A stretch of 64,000 bases of DNA from Hemileia vastatrix (GCA_030280995.1 JASXTE010000021.1:310001-374000); one strand, 5' to 3'; counted from the stretch's first letter, positions 21,990 through 35,249 are shown. A program made the numbers and translations. Notes: a model not told the origin generated them from the sequence alone.

Positions 21990-24416
21990 TTAATTTATTG
22001 AAAGGCTGTGTTTAGCAAAAAAAGGTGATACTGGCTGAATGGAGCTCCAGTGATTAAGAGAATCTTCAGAAATAGCCCTAGCAATTCCCGGAGGACTTGG
22101 GGTATCAAATTTTAAAGGAAATGGATCACACCTGCCTATAAAAGGTTTTATTAATGTTAAAATATAGTTATTTAAATTTTTCCAAATTATTTCTTCCATA
22201 AAATGATTTTTTTTCATGTAAATTAAGAAACTTAATTTCTGATATTACCTCCAAGCAATCTGCTGCTGAAGCCAATCTATGATCTTGAGAGCTCAGAAAT
22301 AAACCACGGACACCATCAATTATATAGAATGTGAAAGATTGATATTGGTGGTGGGAGTATTCAGAATTTATCTTGTTTAGTGCAGCCTTTTGTTTCTGTC
22401 TCATTATAGTCAGTTCAGTATTTTTGTTTTTCTGACTTGATTGTTGAGCTTTGCTAGTAGTCTTGCCACTTGATATTGTTGAAGCACAATATATTTATTT
22501 AAGAATGATAATTGACATAATTATATCAATGATAATATTTCTGATTTGAAGAAGAGTTGACATTGATATATCACGGGTTTGAAGTGCAGTGGGACCAACT
22601 TCTAAGCCATCAGGAATTGGACTCTTCAGATTTGAAAGGTGAGCTAGAAGCTGAAGAACACGTTCAATTGGACAATCTGAGTTAATGTTTTGATGTGATG
22701 GAAGCTGGCTGAATTCATGTGCGGTCAGATAAAGTGAAGATGATATAAGAGATACCCATGAAGAACGGCAGTGGTCACTTGATATCATTAATCTCATGAG
22801 CATTCGGATAAGATTGGATTCAGGGTGATCTGTTTTCTTTGTTGAGGAAAGAATTTCAGTATTTAAACCATCAGGATCACATAAATCTTCCATTTTTTTG
22901 AAATCAATATTATCGAGTACCCATAGCTGTGAGCTATCAATCTCTAAAAAAATATTTGCTACAAAAGGAAAAAAAAATAAGTAAAAGAACAAAGTCAAGA
23001 CTAAAAATTAAGGTAACTTACATAACTCAGTAAGTTTTGAAAGCCAATCTTCTCCACAAGATTTTTCCCAATGAAAAGTAAACATTGGAATATTTAACAT
23101 GGGTTCTTGGGAAGAAGTAGAAGAGCGTAATTTGAGGAGAGTAACAATTTCCAACCACGACCTGAGGACCTTTGCCGTGCTGATTCTACCTTTATAAAAA
23201 TTATGAATTTTACAGAATTCCTCCTGCAAATCAGAGTCTTTTAGAACTGAGGGTGAATAAGTTAGAGGTTTTTTTGATATCTTGATTGGAGTTGATTTCA
23301 TTGGTAGAGAAGCTTTCAAAGTGGACAAAGTAGGTAATTTAGGAGGTGATGGGTATTGCTTCTTAGAAATGAAGGAATTCGGTGATGAGTGGTTTGAATC
23401 ATCATCTTTATCAAACATATTGTCATGTCTTGAAGAAGATTTTAAAGTTTGCTTGTTTTGATGAGCAAGCATAGCTTCATATTCTGACAGTTCATCATCG
23501 CTATTTTCATTGCTATTTTCATCATCTTCATCAGGGAGAGGGCGTTTATGGATGGAACAATCTACAGCAGGTGAGTTTCTGGTACAAAATATCAAAAGAA
23601 AGATAAAAAGTACAATATGTAAGTAATAAAAGAGATATATGATAGAATTTTAAAGATAAAAGAATAACAATAAAAAAAAGGAAACAAGAATATACTCATT
23701 ATCAAAGCCTTTGCTTTTTTTTGAGATTTATTATTTGATACATCAGAAAATTCATTAGCAGAAGCCGGTTTAGTACATCAAACAAAAGAGGAGCCTTGGG
23801 ATAATTTCTTTTTCTTGGAGTGGATAACAGGTGTTTCAAGATTTTCCTTAGTAGTTGAAGCATGAGTTGAAGCTGATGGTTCATCTGTCTCATCATCATC
23901 CCTAATGACAATGATTTCATCAGGATGAATCATACCCTCCTCGTAAGCTACAAATATATATGAAGAAAAAAAATATTAATAATCTTATCTACTAATTTAA
24001 AAGGAGACAAAAAAAGTGAAGAACATACATTTTTCAAGGCTTTTCACATATTGGAGTAAGTCATTACAAGGGTTAGATAAATATGAAGGATAAGGATTAT
24101 TGTTAAGGATCTTGACAAGTTCTTCTGTTTTATCTCTAGCCAATTCAAGTAAATTGCGATACTGAACTCTCGTTATTTCCTGCCTCTCATTTCTAAGTAC
24201 AGGAGGGTTAGGTGCCATGCCATGTGGCAGACATGGTGCAAGCTCAAAAGCTTCAAAGCGAGTATCAATCAGAGAGTGGGATGAAACACATTCGGGCGCT
24301 GGAAAATCAATTTTTTGAAAAAAAAAGATATAGAACATAAGTGAAATATATAAATTAAGAGAGAGGAACATGATATACATACAAAGTGGAGGTGTAGGAT
24401 TTTGAATACTAGACAT
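21990..24416 (-). pseudogene. Unknown multi-exon gene, probably decayed
   Basis: Not recognised. Exons are inferred from coding blocks and GT-AG signals: exon 1 from ATG 24416 (MSSIQNPTPPL, donor GTATGT), exon 2 about 24300-24030 (RNERQEITRVQYRNLLELA), exon 3 about 23945-23690 (YEEGMIHPDEIIVIRDDDE, then Lys-rich), exon 4 about 23580-23030 (acidic DEDDENSNENSDDELSEYE, then basic Ser/Pro-rich, ending EDWLSKLTEL), exon 5 about 22955-22250 and a last exon ending KHSLSIN-stop at 21990. In-frame stops occur at about 23778 (TGA) and 22497 (TAA), and two splice phases do not agree, so a damaged copy is likely. No membrane segment or catalytic motif. It lies on the same strand as the Tnp2 transposase and may be part of that unit. 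Confidence 0.55.
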
Positions 24417-25459
24417 ATTGATTAATGAATATTAAAAAAAAGTATTTGATATCAAAAAATTATGATGTAATATGATGAATAATTATAAGAAACTCTATTC
24501 TAGAAAATTGAAGTTGATAATTTAATAGGATAAAAAATTGAATAAGATTAAAATTAAAGTGAGGATGAAAGAAACAGAAAACATAAAGAGGGGGATTTTA
24601 TATTATTTGAGTTTTTTTAACATGTATTATTCATAGTGGGGTAAACTGAGTAACATTCTAAATCACAATCTGTTTATATTGAAGCAAAATTTGATGTAGC
24701 TAACAGAAAATACTAGGAATTCTTTGGGGACTTTTAGTGTGAAAAACAAATAATAACAAATGTATATCCCATATGCAAATTGCCACGGGTAAATACAAAA
24801 TTTTTTAAATTAGAATTTACTCCTAAACAATGGAGATACACTTAATTAGTATATTATATGAAAAAAAGGATAATGCTTTATAAATATTTGTTAAATTTAC
24901 TTTCAGATGACAATGCAAGATTCACAAATATACTGATATGCCTCATCAAACAAGAAATGAATCATAAATATAAAATTGGTAACATTAGAATTTAAGATAA
25001 GAATTTGTTTTTTAAGTGACAGGAGGAGTGTCAGGCTAGGGTGAGGGCACTGTGACCAAACCATTGATAAACTTGGATACAACTAAGGGAAAAAAATTGA
25101 ATAGTTTTATTTAACAATATATCTTAGTCTGCACAAGATATTGCATTGTTGTCCCTAACTATACCAATATTGTTACTTTTCAAAAGTTATAGGACTACTA
25201 AGTTGATAAAATATTATTATGAATCACCCAATGAAATACCTTAAGCAACATTCAAAATTATTAAAATATTAATATTCAATTTGAGATTTGGATTAGCTAA
25301 TTTTTCACAACTTACCACAGTTTTGATTAATATAATAAAACTTGAAAAAAATTGTTGAGATAACCTGGAAATGGGTGCAAGAAAATGATGAAACATATGA
25401 CTTGAAACTTAACTCATACACTATTGATAAACTTCATGGATCCTGATTAATTTCTTTCT
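24417..25459. other. AT-rich spacer, no gene seen
   Basis: About 1 kb upstream of the multi-exon gene. No coding signal. A short GC-richer patch with GGGTGAGGGCACTGTGACC at about 25040 is the only departure from background. Confidence 0.55.
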
Positions 25460-27385
25460 AAATTAATTTTGAGACTGGCATATTGAATTTTAGCTATGAC
25501 CAAGTACTGTAAGTGCCATGGTTTGTATTCAATATATTGGTGTGGAAATTAATTTTGATAGGAATTAACAAGTATCATATGGCACCATGCATGAAACCCT
25601 GACAGAAACCACCAAATTTATGAGGCAATGAACCTCATAATTTTGATTGAAATAAATGTAGACCCCTGCATATTGAATACAAGCCATTTCACATGGACTA
25701 CACAGACATAGATAAAATTCAACATGCATGGCTTAAAATTAATTTTGATCAAAATTAACCAAGGCATTAAAACATCAATTTTTATATGGTGTACTTGATC
25801 AAACCAGCTAATCTAACTGCTTAGCTTACCTATAATTATTGGAATTTTATGCATAGTCCATGTCCATATTAATTTTGATCAAAATTAATGTTGACTAATA
25901 CATAATGAATACATGCTATTCCACTTACACTTGCCAGGCATAGCTACCATTAAATATGCCAGTATCAAAAATTAATTTCGATCGAAATTAATGAGTATGA
26001 TAATCATGAATTTCTGGAGTCAACTGCTTTTTTTATGCATGGTGCCTTGCCAACATTAATTTCGATTGAAATTACTTTTGATACTGGCATATTGCATGTA
26101 GCTATGCCTGGAAAGTGTAAGTGGCATAGTGTGTATTCATTATGTATTGATCAACATTAATTTCAATTGAATTTAATATTGACATTTGCATATTGATCCC
26201 AAGCCAGAGAACAACCCAAAAGATTCTTCATAAAACTGCCCATTAATTTTGATCGTAATAAAGGCTGACCATATACATATTGAATGGTAGTTATATCTGG
26301 TCTGAGTAAGCAGAGATTACTTATATTCAATATGTACTGGTCAACATTAATTTTGATTAAAATTAATGAGCATTTTGATCATGAACTTTTTTAGTCTGTT
26401 AGTTGTTTCAATGCATAATGGCATGCCAACATTAATTTTGATCAAAATTAATGTTGAAATGATATAATGCTTTTTTGCATGACATGTAAAGGACAGCAAG
26501 TATTTTTAAGTATTGAAATTTACTATACATGTTGAGGCTAAATATAAAATTTACATATCCATATTAATTTCTATAAAAATTAATGTTGAGCAATACATAA
26601 TAAATAGTAAATATGCCTGGTTAGTGTAAGTGGCATAGCTTTTTTTCAATCTGCACTTGGCAACATTAATTTCGATCAAAATTAAGGTTCATGATTATCA
26701 TCAATTTATGCAGTCAGTTGCTTACTGTTATGAATGGTAACATGTCAACATTAATTTTAATAAAAATTGAATTTGACATGCCACCAAGCATTTTTCTGTA
26801 AGATGAAAAGTAGGGCCCTCTATTCTTAAGTAAACACATTACAATGCATATTGAGCATGTATATATCATTTACACATTAATATTAATTTCAATCAAAATT
26901 AATGTTGACCAATACACATTGAACACAAGCTTTACAACTTACACACACCAGATATAACTACCATTCAATATGTATATGGTCAACCCTAATTTTGATTGAA
27001 ATTAATGAGCAGTTTTATGAAGAATTTTTTGGGTTGTTTGCTGGTTTGGGTTCAATATGCAAATGTCAATATTAAATTCTATTGAAATTAATGTTGACCA
27101 ATACATAATGAATACACACTATGCCACTTACACTTTCCAGGAATAGACACCATGCAATATGCCAATATCAAAATAAATTTTGATCGAAATTAATGTTGGA
27201 AGGGCACCATGCATTAAAATATGCAGTTGACTCCATAAATTCATGATTAACATGCTCATTGAATTTGATCAAAAATAATTTTGATACTGGCATATATAAT
27301 GGTAGCTATGCCTGGCAAGTGTAAGTGGCATAGCATGTATTCACTATGTATTGGTAACATTAAATTCAATTGAAATTAATATGGA
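25460..27385. repeat. Array of ~18 palindromic motifs centred on TTGATCAA or variants
   Basis: A 20-22 bp dyad of the form TTAATTTTGATCAAAATTAA (or the CGATCG and CAATTG variants) recurs at about 25550, 25736, 25868, 25971, 26055, 26156, 26242, 26346, 26431, 26563, 26665, 26750, 26882, 26986, 27070, 27171, 27258 and 27359. Between them lie modules related to CCACTTACACTTGCCAGGCA or its complement, in both orientations (for example 25920-25965 against 26075-26130), together with CAATATG and ACATAATGAATAC words. No gene. Dense subterminal motifs of this kind are transposase-binding sites in CACTA elements, but that role here is inference. Confidence 0.85.
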
Positions 27386-27592
27386 TACATAAATGTGACA
27401 TAAAAAGGTATGGACCATCAATTTGTTGAAAATACATTTTTATATCTCATACATTATTTTTTTTTCTTAAAAAAATGTTACTCTCTCCCAATATCACCTT
27501 ATAACATTTACCAAGCTGCTTTAAAAAAACAGAATACATAAAATTCAATATAAGATAGCTATATTACACAGAAGATCACCGTTATACCTAAG

Positions 27593-29250
27593 TTATGATG
27601 ATGTTGATGCTCTATTAATTGCTTCCCAAATCTTTACCAGATCAATATCAGCTCCAACCCCAAGTGACTCACGTTCATTCACAGATAATCCTTGCAAAAA
27701 TGTTGCTGAATAGCAATTCTTGGGGAGGTACTTGGGAACATTGAATACACCATTTTGTGCAACTGTCCTTTCTGATGACCGTGAATATGTTTTTAATGCT
27801 GATTTTCTTTGAGCTGGTGTATGGGCTAAGTCCTTTGTCATCTTATCCTTTTTTTAAACAAATCATTGAGTTCAGGATTTTGCCATCCAGGAATATCTCG
27901 GATGGGTGCAGTTGGGGCTGGTGCTGGGCCTTCCTCAATATCAGAGATGCACCTAGTATCATGAAAAAGCACAACAAAACCTGGCACATCACTGCAGAGA
28001 TTTCTTGCTGACTTGTAGCGTGCACTAGAAATCTGAATTCCAACTAAATCAGCTTCATAATAACAAAAAGCAAAGTAAAATAAGAAACTTACCTTGGTCC
28101 GATAACGTTTTACTTGTGCCCTTGCCCTCTTTTCGATCTTTTCTCTTGCTACCCTTTCCTCTTCTTGCCCAAATAACCTTATCATCTCCTTCCCCTCATT
28201 AACTACCCATTTCTCAATAACACATTGAGTTAACTGAAGCTTTGACTGATCGATTGTATTCAAGGTGGTGAGCCATCTGGTACAGTGGTCGCATACTATG
28301 CTTCCCATGACTTGATTCCAAGTTGATTCCAAAAAATCATGGCAAGTCCAATCAAAGGCAAATTTCTGAAAACCTTTTTCTTGAAATTCATGCTCTAAGT
28401 TTCTTTTGACAGAAAGTGGGATCGGTGTTCCTCCTTTTAGTCCTCGAGGCTCATGTGCTGGAAAAAACTTGGGTAGTCAAATTTTGGATCGCAAGAAGGC
28501 TATAGAATTGGTTATTAGAAATTGTCGATCAGCTGCAGAATTTGCACGGTTAGAAGATTGGACTTGGGTTAGGACAGTTTGAATTGGTTCCAAGCTTTCC
28601 AATTTTCAATCTCCAAAGGTGTTGGGCTCGCAGGATATTTTGTTATTTGTGTTGGTCCCCCAAGACAATACTTCAGAAAGTGGTAAATATTTCTATTTAG
28701 ACTGTCCGAGCTCCTGGGAACATCATTCCTTCTAGCTAAGCCTCTTACAGCCCTTAACCCCCGTTCTCGTTCATGAGACTGCTGTTTTGAGTCTGTGGTA
28801 ATCACTGATACCCATAATGATTGAGGGATTCACTAACAATTCAATAAGTTAATTAAATTGGTTATTTTTCAATAAAAGAATACACTACAAATTTGACTAA
28901 CAAGCTCCACTTGTGCTTGCTCCTTGGTTAGGCTGAGCAGATGATGATTGGTCTCCAAAAAATTCCCTCAATACTTCACTAGCCCAATCTCTTCCTAGCT
29001 GATCTGCATGCTGATCAGCACTTTCAGGAGCAGAAGGATGATTGGGATTAAAATTTCTCGGTTCTGCATGAGACTCTTGGTCTGGATTGGGATTAGGTGG
29101 TGGGTTAGGATTAGGCGGTACAGATTGAGATGCATCTAGAGGTGGATCAGCAGCGGGTGGTGGTGGAGTATTTCCAGTATTAGTATGTTGAGGTGGAAAA
29201 AAATCGGAATCAGTTGGGTCAACAGACATCCCTTCAAAATTATCATCCAT
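27593..29250 (-). pseudogene. Unknown gene 3' of the Tnp2 transposase, decayed
   Basis: Exon 1 starts at ATG 29250 (MDDNFEGMSVDP) and encodes a Pro/Asn/Gln-rich acidic N-terminus. Middle blocks about 28850-28560 contain HERERGLRAVRGLARRNDV and about 28440-28100 contain FAFDWTCHDFLESTWNQV and CDHCTRW. An intron of about 42 nt near 28092-28051 is followed by ISDIEEGPAPAPTAP, DIPGWQNPEL and a C-terminus (FNVPKYLPKNCYSATFLQ) ending 27593. The pattern SD(I)E.GP..., W..PEL, then a basic arm and YLP.N.Y resembles a protein I recall as common beside basidiomycete Tnp2 transposases; function unknown. At least one stop, a frame change near 28560 and a one-base shift at an A-run (27840-27855) break it. 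Confidence 0.55.
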
Positions 29251-29694
29251 AATGAACTTTAATAAAAGAAAAGAAAAGAAAAATAAGCAGTCTTTAAAAT
29301 TTATACCTATCAAAGTTAAAGTAAAAAAAGATACTATGTTTATAGTCTTGTTAACGTGTATGTTATCTTGGGGAAAAATAAAGTGAATAATATATAGCTA
29401 TCAGCTAAAGTGGGAAGTTCAAACTATTTATAGTAGACGAATGAGCAAGAAGATTATTCATTAAGTAACAATTTTATCATATTTCTCATTATCATGATTT
29501 TCTTTCTTTCACTCTTAAATTTAAGATAAAAATGACTCATTGAAAGCATGGGTTCTCTCTCAATAAAAGCAACTAAAGTAATTTTTCACTGATTTATGAT
29601 AAGGTAAGTTGGATGGATTGCATTTTTTAATCGAGCATTGAATTATTTCTTTCACCATTTACAAACATCACCAATCCTACAAATTTCCCAAATC
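29251..29694. other. Short intergenic spacer
   Basis: AT-rich gap between the transposase and the downstream unknown gene; it would hold the promoter of the latter. No distinct motif seen. Confidence 0.5.
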
Positions 29695-32600
29695 TCAAAT
29701 TAACACAAAGATGTTAGTCAACAGAAAATAAATTTGATTAATTTTTTCACTCACTACTGTCTGCAGTTCAATGGCAGTGACAACCTTGTCTTTGATTCCA
29801 AACATTCCTTTTTTGTGCTTGAAAGTAGCTGCATGTCCAATTATTGCATCTTTCTTAATCACAATTTGAGTTGCTTTGGCTACTCTTACTAACCGACAAT
29901 GCACTTGTGGGAAAAGCTCATAGGGATCCTTTGATGTTTCTTCTGGATGGAGCTCCTTGAAAGGACTTACTATTAAATATATTTGATCATTCTCTTCCTT
30001 TGACCTGAAAAGATCATCAATTTGCCCAAATTGGCTATCTTTTCCATAGTAGAATTCAATTGTTGAATTAGCAATGTGTCGATGGTAACTAGTAAACCTC
30101 TTTCCATGTATCAATATGCTTGCTACATTTTTAACTACCCAATCCCCACTTTTCTCCAATGGTGTCAAAGCCCGTCTTGAAGTTTCTTTTCCCATTAGTG
30201 CCCTTACCCATTTAGTAAATAATGCCATACTTAGATGGATCCATTTGTTTTGTTTATCGAGATCAATATGGATTTTTTTAGTCTTACATTGATCATTATC
30301 TTCAGCTTCACCAAGATCTAATACCCTAGACTTCCAATACTAATGTTTGAGCATTGTTAGCGGTATCTCTCCTGTGGTAAATATTAATAAATTAGCACAG
30401 CTGAGTTTTTAAATCATTGCTTACAAACATTACATACGTGGATGGTGATTGTTTGGAATTTCAGATAATATATGATTCACCTGCTCTCCAGACCAAGTAG
30501 CTGTACCTGATGGTGGACCAAGACGCTTTATCATTTCAGGATAATGTTGAGTGATATGCAGATTTGGCTTTGCATTAATATTCTTCCAACCCTCTTCCAG
30601 GCACTCACAATACTCTAACAGAAATTGATCTAGATCTTTAAGCTCATTAGTCTGTATATTTTTTAATGTCAAAAAATTGGTGATCAAGCATAATGTTACA
30701 AGTGACTTGAGAAGATAATATTCTCTTGGTTTTTCAGCTGAGGAAGCTGAAGATTCAGACTCTTTAAATTTTTCAAACCAAAGGGGTATAAGTGACAAAG
30801 GGAAGTAGAGAGTATACAGCATGTGCCATTCTGCTGCCTTGAGGGATCCTGCCTTTTTAGATCCTACTGATTTTGGAACTCGTGTTAGCCAGGAAGGTCT
30901 TCTTACTTGATCAATCATCTTCCATACAACCTGTAGCTCTGCTGCCATGATTCTTGGATTACTACTACCTTCATTTTCTTTCTCCTTACCTTTCCTTTTA
31001 TTTTCTTCATCTCTAGCTGTCTCATTTGATGAGTGAGATCCTTCACTCTGTGATATGCTAATGCTCCTTCGCCTTAAGTTATACAATGAATTCCTACTGT
31101 CACTGCTCTGAGACTGTATTGAGGCCAAATCGCTATATGGAGGAATAAATTTGGAGCTGGATGACCTACTCTGGATTCTTGATTGATTTTTTCCCAATCC
31201 TTTATTATCTAGTCCATGATGACTTGATGACTGTCTTGAACTTGTAAGTCTTTGCGGCTTGTGCTGTCTTGTGTGTCCTGTATCATCATAATCATTATTC
31301 GTGGTGCTTAAGCTACTTCTACGTTTTTTTGAATGTTTGTGCAGTGAAGTATCAGAAAAGAAATCGTCATCTTCTTCTCTTACATGCCAATTTTTATCCT
31401 TTTCCAGCTTTCTTTCTAGATCTTTTGCTGCATTTTGGATTTGAAAATAGCTTAGACTGTGATCTTTTAGGTTGCCAAGCATATGTGAATGCATAACATC
31501 AATTGAGCAATATTCAGTTGGATGCCAATATTCAAGGTTATTCAGCTCACTCCATTGTACCCCATGATTCTGAACAATTGATACACGCTCCCAATGTGAC
31601 TTAGAATTTTTCCACTTTGTTGCCCATCACATATGATCCTCATGATTCTGTAATGAAAAATTTCCCACATTCTTTTCACTAATTTCATCTTTAGAGATAT
31701 TACAGAAAGAGAAGAACATTCTTGCAGAGTGACTCGAAAAGCCAGCCAATTTTTGTATTGCAGGAATGTCACCTATCAAAGAGAACAATGCAACTCTTAA
31801 TTTCCGGCCTTGTGGATAAAGATGCGTCTTTTCAATCAATATACCATCCCATAGAGTTTGTAGATTATTAACCAGTGGTTTTAGAAGGTGATTAAGCTGT
31901 TCACTTGTGGGTTCTGTTGGTCCAGGTATAATAGCATATAAAAAAAGATTTTCCATTTTGTATCTATCTTCTTGAGGTAGGTTCATACACACCATCAAAA
32001 TATTTCCTACAGACTTCTGATGACCTCCAATCCTATTGCCACCAGGCCTAAACCAGTCAACATATAAAGTAAACATTAAGTTGCCTGAAGTTATCGTATA
32101 TTCATCATCATTGCTATCCAGAGCTGGAGTGGTAATGGGAACGTTTTTCCAAATTGAACCATTGCAAACATCCTTCATCAAATCACACTTTACATGTTCT
32201 GCCACAGGGGTTTTCTTCTCAATCAGAAGCTCAAATTTGAACAGTTTGATCTTTTCCTTAAGACAGTCGATAAAAGAATGGTGATGAAATGTTTTAAGAG
32301 ATAAGTATTTTACATATTCTTGATGTTCCTCCATCAAATACAGCCTTTCATCACATTTAACTGAAATTTGTCCTGCTCCAAACATTTTTAAATAGTGCTT
32401 TGATGATGAAAGAAACGGTTGATTGCAACATAGTATAGATGGTTGAGATTCAGAGTTATACTCATAAAGAGCAAAGCATTTAGGACAGCATGTTTTAGTG
32501 AAAAATGATTGATTGAGTTTTAATCGACTAAAAACTGTATCTATCAAGCGTGGGATCAGGCGGACAATGCTATCAGAATCCAGTATTCCACTATCACCTA

Positions 32601-33055
32601 GAAGTTTGAGCTCCTTAATTTCTTCATCCAAAAATTGAGTACAACCTTCTTTGCTCAAATGATGAATCAGAGAAAGCTTTGCTGCATGCCACATAATTAT
32701 TTGGCTATACTGTTCCCCAAGATTTGAGTTTCTAGAGACTGTTGAAGATACTTCTGCCCCCAATAGCAACTGCCCCTATGTAATAAATCATTGAAACATC
32801 ATAAAGACTTTTATTCTCACATTGAGCTATAGATATACAGCTTACTGTTTCTGTGGAGCTGGAACTTCCAACGTTAAGTGGATTGTTGGAAGAAATAACC
32901 ATCTGGGCCTTCCTATTTCTTTCATCTTGATGTTTTGCGTAAGAATTAGAGCTTTTGAAAGCCATACCAACTTCAAAGGACCCAGAAGAAGTTTGATACT
33001 TTTTATTGACACATCCAAGATCTTGACATTGACATACATGAAAAAATGGAGGCAT
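29695..33055 (-). pseudogene. Tnp2-type (CACTA superfamily) transposase, decayed
   Basis: DNA transposase. It starts at ATG 33055 with a Cys cluster (CQCQDLGC), followed by a 70-nt intron (32845-32776, GTAAGC to CATAG). Exon 2 holds a zinc-binding-like block (CCPKCFALYEYN), YVDWFRPGGN, MVCMNLPQEDRYKMENLFL, AIIPGPTEPTSEQLNHLLKP, and LFSLIGDIPAIQKLAGFSSH with FCNI. After a TGA at 31627 the same frame goes on with QWSELNNLEYWHPTEY, SIDVMHSHMLG (probable second catalytic Asp), a Ser-rich linker, LHITQHYPEMIKRLGPPSG, a further intron near 30435, a TAG, and a C-terminal block 30228-29740 (VHCRLVRV, AIIGHAATF). Block order matches the Tnp2 family in mushrooms and rusts. At least two nonsense codons make it inactive. 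Confidence 0.85.
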
Positions 33056-34130
33056 TGTAATTGTGATAATTTTAGGAATAAGTTAGCTATTGGAAGTTAC
33101 CAATTGAAGGTATTCCTTTTTTTGAAAGGCACTAGCTAATATAAGCTACATTTTTTTATCAAAAGAATATGATGGAATATGTTTTGAAATTATTTAATTT
33201 TAAATGTTTAATTTTTAATCAGATAAATTATATATTAATTAAAATTTATGCAGTCTACTTTATTTGTATTCTGTATACTCTCTGCATTTTTACAACAATG
33301 CATGCATGTTTATCAGAATATTTTCTATTATAGAAAAAATTCTATTGTACACACAAGCATCTTAATTATTTTTCTATCAAATGCCTTCCGAGTTATATCT
33401 AACTACCCTATAGTTATTTGATTTTGATAAAAATTCTTAGTTATGGACTATAAGAAAATTAATCCATATTTTTAACATAATTATTTTAAAAATTACCCCA
33501 AAAATCAAAGTTAAACCCAAAAATAAGGTTAATATTTTGTAAAAAACAATCACAAACATATTTCTTTCACTTTGAAAATTGGTCTGTACTAGGTAGAATT
33601 TCCCATAAAGAAAAAATCAAAAATACTCAAATAATAGATGCTACAAAAGTGTAAACCTTAAAGCATTACAAAAAATCTGAAACCTTGTATAAATTTTTAT
33701 ACATTAATGTGATGAAGTGACACTCTAGTCTATTTATTCAGGTTGAACAAAAATTACTCAATGGAATATGTATTACTATCATATTGGACCAAAAATAATT
33801 TTTTGGTAATCAAAAAATGAACATAGCCTCACATTTATCAAATTATTTTTGTGGAAGAATTTTTTGAAAAGAAAAAAAATCCATTTCTCAAATGAGTCTG
33901 CTTTTATCACATAATCATTCTCTTAAATTTATACCATTCCTTTTGAGTTCAAATTGCATATAAAAATATAATTTATGCATATTATAGTGCCATAAAGTTG
34001 AAATATTTCTTATTCTTAATTTTTGTGATATTTCTCCTTAAATCAACTTTGATCATAAAGTTTTGGAGCTCAAAAATTTATCCTTCCTCTTTGTTTAATT
34101 TAATTGAACACTTTCTTAATCTAATTCTTT
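33056..34130. other. Divergent intergenic region
   Basis: About 1.1 kb of AT-rich DNA separating the minus-strand transposase from the plus-strand gene at 34131. It must contain both promoters; a TATA or other element cannot be singled out in this composition. Confidence 0.55.
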
Positions 34131-35249
34131 ATGAACCCTAGTAGCTCTTACTTTCCTCATAGAAACCTGCCCACAAACACACAAACACTTAATAGAATTT
34201 TTAATGAGGCTTTGCCTCCATTCAATTCTCACTTTTGTAGATCTATACACAATTTTTGTCATTCACTTTTGGATATGTCACCAGAGTCAAATGGATGGAA
34301 ACAAAACCCTACTGAAGAGCAATTAGACATATTTTCATCATTCGACATGAATTCATGCAACATCGCCTTTGAACTACCTCATCCAGAATCAAATTCAGCG
34401 GTTTTGGAAAAGTTTCCACCAATTTTCCATAAATCTTTTATTGACCACCTTTGGATGTGCGGTCTCCCAGGGTCAACTTTTGCTTGGAACCTAGATTGGT
34501 TTGACAAATGGAACCAGTTCTTGGCAAATATTCTCATTAAACACTGGGACAATGCCTTGAAAACCAATAATTTGATTGCATATCAAATTGACTCAACTCA
34601 AATTAGCTTCTCAAATCAAACGGGAGTTCTTCACCATTGGTTTTTAGGTCATGCCGATAAATTAAGACTTGGGAAGGTTTCTCATAGCTCTCAAGAAATA
34701 ATCAAAATGAGAAAGCATAAATATAGAATAAAAAAAGTATGAAAATCCCCTTTTTTTCAACCGTTTTTATTCATGACCTTTATTTCAAATAACAAAGATT
34801 CTTAGAATTCAGTTAACCGAACTAAACTTCTTAAACAAATTTCACATTGTGAAACTTATCACAACCTTTTCACAAACATCAAGTGTTGTTCAGACACCAA
34901 AATTGATAATGATGGATCGTTAAGACGTATCTTAATGCAATGGAGGTCTGAAGATTTTTCTAAAGTTGCACAATATCTTGACCAACAACACTTTGATATT
35001 CGAGATACTTCAACCTACTCTGGAAGTGTACTAAAGGACTTGGCCTTGTACAAAAGAATCAGTTTGGTTCCAACATTATCCCCTAACCTTAATCCTTCTC
35101 ATGTCCCCCGGGGTTTGCTGAATGACTGTTATTCTCCCTTATATCTTGCATCTCTAAATCCTCAACAACTCAGACTTTTAAATCCTCAAAATCCCATAAA
35201 TTTACCTGCTCTCCTTGAAATTCTTTCTTCCTCTAATGTGAGTGATTGA
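34131..35249 (+). CDS. Hypothetical protein, two exons, intact
   Basis: Not recognised. Exon 1 34131-34736, intron 34737-34805 (69 nt, GTATGA to TTCTTAG), exon 2 34806-35249; splicing is phase 0 and gives a 349-residue open protein. The first ATG is used; no upstream in-frame start is evident. Features: PHRNLPTNTQTLNRIFNEAL, Trp-rich centre (LWMCGLPGSTFAWNLDWFDK, FLANILIKHWDNALK), a His/Trp block (TGVLHHWFLGHADKLRLGK), basic exon junction (MRKHKYRIKK), and C-terminal Leu/Pro/Asn-rich region. No signal peptide, membrane segment or catalytic motif. It is the only undamaged gene in the window, lying between a decayed transposase (divergent) and a decayed helicase (convergent, 133 bp apart). It could be cargo of the mobile unit or a host gene. 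Confidence 0.7.
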
